A stretch of DNA of 22,914 nucleotides from the NCBI GenBank assembly GCA_903829855.1, contig CAIKRN010000262.1, positions 1 through 22,914 of the forward strand, read 5' to 3'. The DNA comes from an uncultured Opitutia bacterium (lineage in GTDB: Bacteria > Verrucomicrobiota > Verrucomicrobiia > Opitutales > UBA953). Position numbers and translations under genes: made by a program. Each line of letters begins with the position of its first letter. Position 1 is the first letter of the stretch. The notes under the pieces were generated by a model. That model saw only the letters and a program-made list of their open reading frames with translations. It had not been told where the DNA came from and did not search any database. Shown piece after piece: positions 17,382 to 22,914 of the stretch.

Positions 17382-17534
17382 GCTTGGGAAGTGGAACAGT
17401 CTGGGGGCCAGAATGTTCCTAAAAGGTGCTGGGCATCAGGGGGATGTAAAGCCGGGGATGCATAATAAGGTTTGATATCTATTTTTCTTCCAACCTGGGG
17501 ATAAATGCAGTGTCTCAATGCCATACCCCGTCTT
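17382..17534. promoter_or_regulatory. Divergent intergenic region, presumed promoters of unit A and the plus-strand gene
   Basis: These 153 bp separate two divergent starts, so promoters for both directions should lie here. An AT-rich block at about 17461-17495 (including CATAATAAGG and TATCTATTTTT) is the best place for -10 elements, but no convincing -35/-10 pair was found on either strand. A near-perfect inverted repeat at 17393-17419 lies next to the minus-strand start. Confidence 0.45.
17393..17419. repeat. Inverted repeat, possible operator or 5' UTR hairpin
   Basis: Two 12-bp arms, GGAACAGTCTGG and CCAGAATGTTCC, flank a GGG centre; 11 of 12 positions are complementary. The repeat ends 12 bp upstream of the minus-strand cytochrome start. 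As DNA it could be a dimeric regulator site; as RNA it would form a stem just ahead of the start codon of unit A. No T run follows in either direction, so it is not an ordinary terminator. Confidence 0.55.
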
Positions 17535-20500
17535 ATGAGCACGTCCTCCGTCCGTATCCTCCGCTTGGCTGCCACCCTGGTGGCCATGACCCTGCCGTTT
17601 CCAAGCTTCGCCGCTCCCAAGCCTGTCGCCCAGTCGGCTGACTTGCATGCACGCGACAAGGTTCGAATCGTCGACCTATCCGCTGACCTCACAGGGGCGA
17701 AGGAACTCTTCCTGGTCGTGAATGATCTGGGTGAGCAAGCCTTCGATTGGTCCGACTGGCTTGAGCCCGTGTTGGTGATGGCCGATGGCTCGACGAAGGA
17801 CCTGACGACCCTGAAGTGGAAGCTCGCTGAATCGGCCGCTGGTGCCGTGAGTGTTGGGAAGAATTATGCCAAGCGACCCCTCGTTGTGGCCGGTAAGACT
17901 TACGCCAATGGCATCGGTACGCATGCCAACTCCGTGATTGGTTACGATCTCCCTGCGGGAGTCGTCGGCTTCCGGGCCAAGGTTGCGATCGATGACGGTG
18001 GGGCGTTTCAAGGCGGCAAAATCACGACTGCGGACGTCCGTTTTCTCGTCTACACCCAAGCCCCGGCCGCCCAGAAGTTGGCTGATTTCGATACCGGCCC
18101 TACGCTCGTTCCGCCTGAACTCTTCACGGTGCCAGCCGGTTTTGAAGTGACGGTCTGGGCTACCTCCCCGCAGATTTTCAACCCGACGAACATCGATTTC
18201 GATGAACGCGGCCGGATGTATGTGGCCGAAGGCGTTAATTACCGTGGCAAGAAGGGTCGTCGCAAGGAAGGCGATCGGATCGTCACCCTCGAGGATACGA
18301 CGGGCGCCGGTAAGGCCGACAAGGTCACGGTTTTCATTCAGGATACTAATCTCGAAGCCCCGCTCGGGGTGGCTCACATCGACGGCAAGATCGTCGTATC
18401 TCAGCCGCCGGATCTGATTGTCTATACCGACGTCAATCACAACGGCGTCTTTGACCCGGCCGTCGATAAGCGCGAAGTCCTGCTCACGGGCTTTAATGGC
18501 CGCCAGCATGACCACAGTCTCCATAGCGTGACTTTCGGTCCGGACGGTAAGTGGAACTTCAATCAAGGTAACACGGGGGCCAATTTTGTCGATAAGACTG
18601 GCCGTCACTTCTACATGGGCAGCCCTTACATGCTGCAGGATATCGCGGGTCGTCGTAGCGACGACGGCAATGTGTGGATTGGTGGCTTCTCCGTGCGCAT
18701 GAACAGCGACGGCTCCGACCTCAAGATCGTCGGCCACAATTATCGCAACAGCTTCGAGCAGTCCATCAACTCGTTCGGTGACATGTACCAGAGCGACAAT
18801 GACGACCCGCCCGCCTGTCGCGTCTCTCTCGTCATGGAAGGTGGTAACGCCGGGTTCGCTTCGCTCGACGGCAAGCGCTCCTGGGGCGCCGATAAGCGTC
18901 CCGGTCAGGATACCCCTACCGCCGAATGGCGTCAGGAAGATCCGAACACCATGCCTGCTGGCGATGTCTACGGCGGCGGTTCCCCGACCGGGGTCGCGTT
19001 CTACGAGAACGGCGCTTTGGGTGATAAGTGGAACGGTTTGCTGCTCGCCTGTGAGGCCGGCAAGAATGTCGTTTTTGGTTACCTTCCTAAGCCTGACGGC
19101 GCGGGGATGAAGCTCGAACGCTTCGACTTCTTTACCTCCAATAAAGAGAAGGAGTGGGCAGGTTCCGACTTCCTCGGTGGCAAGCCGACTGGCGTGTTGA
19201 AGACGATGTTCCGTCCGAGCGATGTAACCGTCGGTCCCGATGGGGCTATCTATGTGGCCGATTGGTTCGACCCCGTTGTGGGTGGCCACGGTACCCGCGA
19301 TAACGGTGCCTCCGGTACGATTTATCGCATCGCCCCCAAGGGCTTTAAGTCGGTGATGCCCAAGATCGACCTGACGACAGTCGAAGGCCAGCTCGCCTCA
19401 CTTCGCAATCCTGCCCCGAATGTTCGCGCAGGTGGCTTTAATCGTCTCAAGGCTCAGGGTGACAAGGTGGTCGAGCCGGTTGCGGCCCTGTTGAGCGATG
19501 CTAATCCTTACGTGGCTTCGCGTGCCCTCTGGCTCCTCGCTCAGTTAGGAGACAAGGGTGCGGCCATCGTTCAGAAGGAACTGCGTTCCTCGGATGATAA
19601 CCGTCGTCTCGTCGCCTATCGCGCTTTGCGCGCCGCAGGTCGCGATGTCTTTGCTTTGGCCAAGGCTTCCGCTGAAGACTCCTCTCCAGCGGTGCGCCGC
19701 GAGGTCGCTATCACCTTGCGCGAATTCAAGACGCCCGAGGCGGTGGCCCTGCTGGTGAAGATCGCCAAGTTGTACGACGGCAAGGATCGTGCCTACCTCG
19801 AAGCCATCGGTCTTGCTTCGACCGACCGCGAAGCCGAAGTCCACGCCGCCATTGCCAAAGAGATGTCGTCCGCGGCGATGTCTTGGTCGCCCGCCTATGC
19901 TGGGCTGACCTGGCGCCTGCACCCCGCTAGCGCCGTGCGCGACCTGCGGACGCGCCTGCTTTCGGGCAAACTCGCTGAAGTTGAACTCAAGCGCGACCTC
20001 ACGACGTTGGCCTTTACGCCCAGCCTCGAAGCTGCTGGCACGATGGTCGAGCTCTCGCTCAACAAGGCTTTTGCCCAGGTTGAGCTAGCCAAATGGTGGG
20101 TCGGTAATCGTAAGAGCAATCTGTGGAAGCCGTTCGACGTCGATGCGATCGTCAAGGCCCGTGGCGGTGACGCCTCGGCCGCCAAGCTCGTCGGCTCTGA
20201 TCTTCCGCCTGAACCGGCGGGCACGAAACCGTTGGCCTCAGTCGAGGTTATCGCCGCGCTCAAGGGCGACGTCGCCAAGGGTAAGGCTACCTCGGCGGTC
20301 TGTCAGGCTTGCCACAAGTTCGACGGCAAGGGCATCGATTTCGGTCCGGACCTCACGACCTACGCCAAGCAGCAGTCGCTCGAGACCCTCGTGCTCAACA
20401 TCTCGCAGCCGTCCAACAACATCTCGCACGGCTTCGAAGGAACGCGCGTGGTGCTCGATGACGGTATGGTCATCACTGGCATGGTCTTGTCGTCGGGCGA

Positions 20501-20666
20501 TCCGCTGATGATCAAGTCCATGGGCGGCCTTGTGCAATCCATCCCGCGCAATCGCGTTAAGGAAGAGAAGTTGCTCGACCGCTCGCTCATGTTCACGCCC
20601 GCTCAGATGGGCCTCAACGAACAGGGTGTCGCCGATATCGCTGCATATTTAAGGAGCCTCCGATAA
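17535..20666 (+). CDS. NPCBM-dehydrogenase-HEAT-cytochrome c fusion (PVC-type heme-binding protein)
   Basis: 1043 residues. A Sec signal (MSTSSVRILRLAATLVAMTL, cleavage near SFAA) is followed by an NPCBM-like carbohydrate-binding domain at about 35-175 (GKTYANGIGTHANSVIGYDL). Next is a PVC-type membrane-bound-dehydrogenase beta-propeller domain at about 195-600 (GFEVTVWA, NIDFDERGRMYVAEG, PSDVTVGPDGAIYVADWFDP), containing a Ca-binding-like DVNHNG loop. HEAT-like helices lie at about 615-790 (AALLSDANPYVASRALWLLA). A C-terminal PVC heme domain has CQACH at 923-927, then GKGIDFGPDLT and DDGMVITG. The start at 17535 begins the signal peptide; an ATG 30 nt upstream only adds a hydrophilic head. 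Such proteins are thought to oxidise sugars or alcohols outside the cell and pass electrons to the heme; the substrate and cofactor are unknown here. It forms a single-gene unit closed by a strong terminator. Confidence 0.9.
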   Translation: MSTSSVRILRLAATLVAMTLPFPSFAAPKPVAQSADLHARDKVRIVDLSADLTGAKELFLVVNDLGEQAFDWSDWLEPVLVMADGSTKDLTTLKWKLAESAAGAVSVGKNYAKRPLVVAGKTYANGIGTHANSVIGYDLPAGVVGFRAKVAIDDGGAFQGGKITTADVRFLVYTQAPAAQKLADFDTGPTLVPPELFTVPAGFEVTVWATSPQIFNPTNIDFDERGRMYVAEGVNYRGKKGRRKEGDRIVTLEDTTGAGKADKVTVFIQDTNLEAPLGVAHIDGKIVVSQPPDLIVYTDVNHNGVFDPAVDKREVLLTGFNGRQHDHSLHSVTFGPDGKWNFNQGNTGANFVDKTGRHFYMGSPYMLQDIAGRRSDDGNVWIGGFSVRMNSDGSDLKIVGHNYRNSFEQSINSFGDMYQSDNDDPPACRVSLVMEGGNAGFASLDGKRSWGADKRPGQDTPTAEWRQEDPNTMPAGDVYGGGSPTGVAFYENGALGDKWNGLLLACEAGKNVVFGYLPKPDGAGMKLERFDFFTSNKEKEWAGSDFLGGKPTGVLKTMFRPSDVTVGPDGAIYVADWFDPVVGGHGTRDNGASGTIYRIAPKGFKSVMPKIDLTTVEGQLASLRNPAPNVRAGGFNRLKAQGDKVVEPVAALLSDANPYVASRALWLLAQLGDKGAAIVQKELRSSDDNRRLVAYRALRAAGRDVFALAKASAEDSSPAVRREVAITLREFKTPEAVALLVKIAKLYDGKDRAYLEAIGLASTDREAEVHAAIAKEMSSAAMSWSPAYAGLTWRLHPASAVRDLRTRLLSGKLAEVELKRDLTTLAFTPSLEAAGTMVELSLNKAFAQVELAKWWVGNRKSNLWKPFDVDAIVKARGGDASAAKLVGSDLPPEPAGTKPLASVEVIAALKGDVAKGKATSAVCQACHKFDGKGIDFGPDLTTYAKQQSLETLVLNISQPSNNISHGFEGTRVVLDDGMVITGMVLSSGDPLMIKSMGGLVQSIPRNRVKEEKLLDRSLMFTPAQMGLNEQGVADIAAYLRSLR

Positions 20667-20702
20667 AGCCGGGCCCGGGCTACGGCCAGGGCTAATGATG
20701 AA

Positions 20703-20739
20703 AGGGCTGGGGTCTGTGGACTCCGGCCCTTTTTCTTTG
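20703..20739 (+). terminator. Rho-independent terminator of the cytochrome fusion gene
   Basis: A 12-bp stem with two G-U pairs (AGGGCTGGGGTC / GACTCCGGCCCT) closes a TGTG loop and is followed by TTTTTCTTTG. It starts about 36 nt after the stop. The stretch between stop and stem holds a GC-only palindrome, CCGGGCCCGG (20669-20678), which may add structure. Confidence 0.88.
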
Positions 20740-20743
20740 ATTT

Positions 20744-20803
20744 TTGTATGGGGTCAGACCGCTTCTGATCGATATCACTCGGAAGCGGTCTGACCCCATA
20801 CAA
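20744..20803. repeat. Perfect 22-bp inverted repeat, REP/MITE-like palindrome
   Basis: The arms at 20744-20765 and 20782-20803 are exact reverse complements around a 16-nt spacer that holds GATATC. Each arm contains a smaller palindrome, GGTCAGACC or GGTCTGACC. The element lies just after a complete terminator, so termination does not explain it, and its outward side carries no T run. GGGGTCAGACC-type hairpins are typical of repeats moved by REP-associated tyrosine transposases (recollection; no such transposase gene is in the window). It could also be a regulatory hairpin for the next gene, whose start is 31 bp away. Confidence 0.8.
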
Positions 20804-20808
20804 TATTC

Positions 20809-20834
20809 TGTCCCTAACCCTGTCTTTGTCCCTA
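20809..20834 (+). repeat. Degenerate hexamer direct repeat before the start codon
   Basis: Four consecutive 6-mers, TGTCCC, TAACCC, TGTCTT and TGTCCC, are followed by TA. TGTCCCTA occurs at both ends, 18 bp apart, and the second copy reaches the A of the ATG at 20834. It may be the flank of the palindromic element next to it or a chance CT-rich leader. Confidence 0.35.
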
Positions 20835-22914
20835 TGAATTCATTCATGCGTTCGTCCCTCGTCGCCTTGTTCCTGTCGGCTGGCCTGCTTTTCGGGCAGG
20901 CGAAGAAGCCGGCTAAGAAGGGCACGCCCGCTGTCGCCGAGGCGCCTGGTCAGTGGATTCTCGGCACCATCGGCGTCGGTAAGCAGAAGGACGGCTCGAT
21001 TGATTCAACAGGGTTGAAGGGCCTCGCCGTCCGCTTGGGTGATGATGGCAAGAAGGGTTTCGCCTATGATTTGGACCTTTGTCGCCCCATTGGCGCCTGG
21101 GCTGGTAGGTTTACCACCGAGATGAATCTGATGTCCCGCGGAGATTATCCGACGGCCATCGGCGAGGCGATTTTTGTGACGGGTGATGTTGCGGGATTCG
21201 AGCCCGACGCCGATGCGATCGCCTTATCGGTGCGTAAGGGCTATGGTCCTTTGCCCGCCGGTAAGGCCCGCTTCACGGGCTTTCATAATGCAGGTCGGCA
21301 GGTCGTCGTACAGTGGAAGGTTGGTGGCGTTAGGGTAGATGAAACCGTGGAAGTGATCACCGCTAATGAGGTTCAGTTTGTCGTACGGACGCTTGAGATT
21401 GCCCCGTCTGCGAAAGGACTGACGGTGATGCTAGGCAAATCAGCCGACGCCGCCCGGATTGTCACGACGGGCGCCTCCAAGATTGATCAACTTGAAGGGC
21501 ATGCCATCGCTCGCATTGCTGGCTCTGGTGAAATCACCATAGTGCGGATCGCTTATCTGCCCGCGGGTGTCCCGCTGCCGCAGTCTTTCGAAACCGAACT
21601 GCCGTCGAAACTGCTCAAGAGCACTAAGCAGCTCTGGCCCGAGACGGTTGAGACCGCGGGGGAACTTTCCACCAAACAAGGCGAAGCCTATGTGGTGGAT
21701 AAGATTAAACTGCCTGAAGCGAACCCATGGAAAGCGCCGATGTTTACCTCGGGCTTCGATTTCCTGCCCGATGGCCGTGCGGTCATCTGCACATTTCATG
21801 GCGATGTCTTTATTGCTTCAGGGGTTGATGCCCGGCTGGCGAACGTCACCTGGCGTCGGTTTGCCGCTGGTCTTTATCATCCGCTCGGGCTGAAGGTCGT
21901 GAGGGGTGAAATCTACGTTACTTGCCGCGATGGCATCTGGAAACTCCGTGACACCGATGGCGACGGCGAGTGCGACACTTACGAAGCCTTTAACTTCGAT
22001 GTGATGGTGACAAAGAACTTCCACGAGTTCGTCTTCGATCTGCAGACCGACCCCGCAGGAAATTTCTATTTCATCAAGGCCGGACCTGTCCGTAAAGGTG
22101 GCCGAGGCTTTGATGAAATCTGCGACCACCATGGATCGCTCTTCAAAGTCTCGCCCGACGGGAAGAAGCTAGAAGTCATTGCCACGGGCTTCCGTGCACC
22201 CAATGGCATTGGGGTTAGTCCCACAGGCCAAATCACCACAGGGGATAATGAAGGTACTTGGACCCCCGTCTGCCGTCTTAATTGGGTGCAGCCAGGCGGC
22301 TTCTATGGGGTGCCCCCGCTGGCGCATCGTGCTACCGCGCCGACGGACTACGATCGCCCGCTTTGCTGGTTCCCGAAGGATGTCGATAATTCCAGCGGCG
22401 GACAGGTGTGGGTGACCTCGGATAAGTGGGGCCCTTGGAAGAATCGCCTGCTCCACCTTAGCTATGGCACTTGTTCGTTGTATGGCGTGTTGCCGCAGGA
22501 GGTCACCTTCAAGGGCCAGCCTCAGATGCAGGGTGGGGTGGTCCGCTTCAATGTGAACTTTGATAGCGGTGCCATGCGTGCCCGCTTTAATCCGCTCGAT
22601 GGTCAGCTCTACGTGACTGGGTTGCGCGGCTGGCAGACCACGGCGACGCATAATGGATGCTTCCAGCGCGTACGTTACACCGGCGATGCGGTGCGCTTGC
22701 CGTTAAATATGAAGGCCACCGCCAAGGGGGTGCGGATTGAATTCGATTGCGCCTTGGACGCTCAGCTCGCCCGCGATGCTGGTAATTGGAACATTGAAGC
22801 TTGGAACTATGTCTGGTCGTCTGCCTACGGCTCGCCTGACATCTCCACGCTCGAGCAGAAGGTGGCCGCCAGTGAGCTGGGCAATGATGGCAAGATGCAG
22901 TTCAGCAAGGAGCA
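20834..22914 (+). CDS. Exported dehydrogenase-like beta-propeller protein, DUF6797-like N-terminus (cut by window edge)
   Basis: The frame stays open from the ATG at 20834 to the right edge (693 codons); the end is missing. A signal peptide (MNSFMRSSLVALFLSAGLLF) is followed by a Lys/Pro/Ala-rich stretch. A beta-rich domain at about 38-245 (GLAVRLGDDGKKGFAYDLDL, TGFHNAGRQVVVQW) resembles the DUF6797 region of Verrucomicrobia proteins; that name is a recollection. A dehydrogenase/propeller domain at about 300-620 has SGFDFLPDGRAVICTFHGDV, LYHPLGLKVVRGEIYV, a Ca-binding-like DTDGDGECD loop at 373-381, GFRAPNGIGVSPTG and GGFYGVPP. Related proteins often end in a c-type cytochrome domain, which would lie outside this window. 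Met5 (20846) is an equally good signal-peptide start. The terminator upstream implies its own promoter, which must lie in or beside the 60-bp palindrome. Confidence 0.82.
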   Translation, partial: MNSFMRSSLVALFLSAGLLFGQAKKPAKKGTPAVAEAPGQWILGTIGVGKQKDGSIDSTGLKGLAVRLGDDGKKGFAYDLDLCRPIGAWAGRFTTEMNLMSRGDYPTAIGEAIFVTGDVAGFEPDADAIALSVRKGYGPLPAGKARFTGFHNAGRQVVVQWKVGGVRVDETVEVITANEVQFVVRTLEIAPSAKGLTVMLGKSADAARIVTTGASKIDQLEGHAIARIAGSGEITIVRIAYLPAGVPLPQSFETELPSKLLKSTKQLWPETVETAGELSTKQGEAYVVDKIKLPEANPWKAPMFTSGFDFLPDGRAVICTFHGDVFIASGVDARLANVTWRRFAAGLYHPLGLKVVRGEIYVTCRDGIWKLRDTDGDGECDTYEAFNFDVMVTKNFHEFVFDLQTDPAGNFYFIKAGPVRKGGRGFDEICDHHGSLFKVSPDGKKLEVIATGFRAPNGIGVSPTGQITTGDNEGTWTPVCRLNWVQPGGFYGVPPLAHRATAPTDYDRPLCWFPKDVDNSSGGQVWVTSDKWGPWKNRLLHLSYGTCSLYGVLPQEVTFKGQPQMQGGVVRFNVNFDSGAMRARFNPLDGQLYVTGLRGWQTTATHNGCFQRVRYTGDAVRLPLNMKATAKGVRIEFDCALDAQLARDAGNWNIEAWNYVWSSAYGSPDISTLEQKVAASELGNDGKMQFSKE

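Noticed and set aside
17505..17534. An upstream ATG adding ten residues to the cytochrome fusion
   Set aside because: The added residues are hydrophilic and precede a complete signal peptide that starts at the ATG at 17535; the upstream codon is possible but less likely.
17676..19289. A 537-codon open frame on the minus strand
   Set aside because: It is antisense to the NPCBM-dehydrogenase fusion, whose domain order is complete; its translation shows no known family.
1..22914. A CRISPR array, tRNA or rRNA gene, prophage or defence system
   Set aside because: No spaced direct repeats, cloverleaf-like segments, integrase, transposase, nuclease or toxin-antitoxin-like genes were seen; the window is filled with exported redox and carbohydrate-related proteins.

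Overview
The window looks like a chromosomal segment of a PVC-superphylum bacterium, most likely Verrucomicrobiota and less likely Planctomycetota. The evidence is the family content: three proteins with the planctomycete-type cytochrome / DUF1549 / DUF1553 architecture, three DUF1501 proteins, two DUF1080 proteins, an NPCBM-dehydrogenase-HEAT-cytochrome fusion and a second dehydrogenase-like protein with a DUF6797-like N-terminus. None of the twelve starts has a convincing Shine-Dalgarno sequence. No RNA gene, CRISPR array, transposase or phage gene was seen. The taxon is inferred from families, not from a marker gene.

Layout. From 17381 down to 1 everything is on the minus strand, in four likely transcription units. 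Unit A (17381 to 10164) holds a DUF1549/DUF1553 cytochrome protein, a DUF1501 protein, an alpha/beta hydrolase and an FAD-dependent oxidoreductase, joined by TAATG overlaps or a 2-nt gap. Unit B (10067 to 5503) is a second cytochrome/DUF1501 pair ending in a hairpin terminator. Unit C (5424 to 3444) is a pair of DUF1080 proteins, one secreted and one a two-domain lipoprotein, ending in a strong terminator at about 3393-3423. Unit D (3338 to beyond 1) is a third cytochrome/DUF1501 pair joined by an ATGA overlap; its DUF1501 gene is cut by the window edge.

A 153-bp divergent region (17382-17534) with a 12-bp imperfect inverted repeat separates these from two plus-strand genes. The first (17535-20666) is an NPCBM-dehydrogenase-HEAT-cytochrome fusion ending in a strong terminator. 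Next comes a perfect 22-bp inverted repeat (20744-20803) that looks like a REP/MITE-type palindrome, and then a related dehydrogenase-like gene (20834 to beyond 22914), open at the right edge.

How the genes may work together. Every complete product carries a Sec, Tat or lipoprotein export signal, so the whole window encodes extracytoplasmic chemistry. The DUF1080 family includes 3-keto-glycoside hydrolases. With an exported FAD oxidoreductase, an exported esterase-like hydrolase, several CXXCH heme proteins and a carbohydrate-binding-like domain, the set would fit oxidative breakdown of a (possibly esterified) glycan, with electrons passed to c-type cytochromes. That pathway is inference: no sulfatase, classical glycoside hydrolase or transporter lies in the window to name the substrate.
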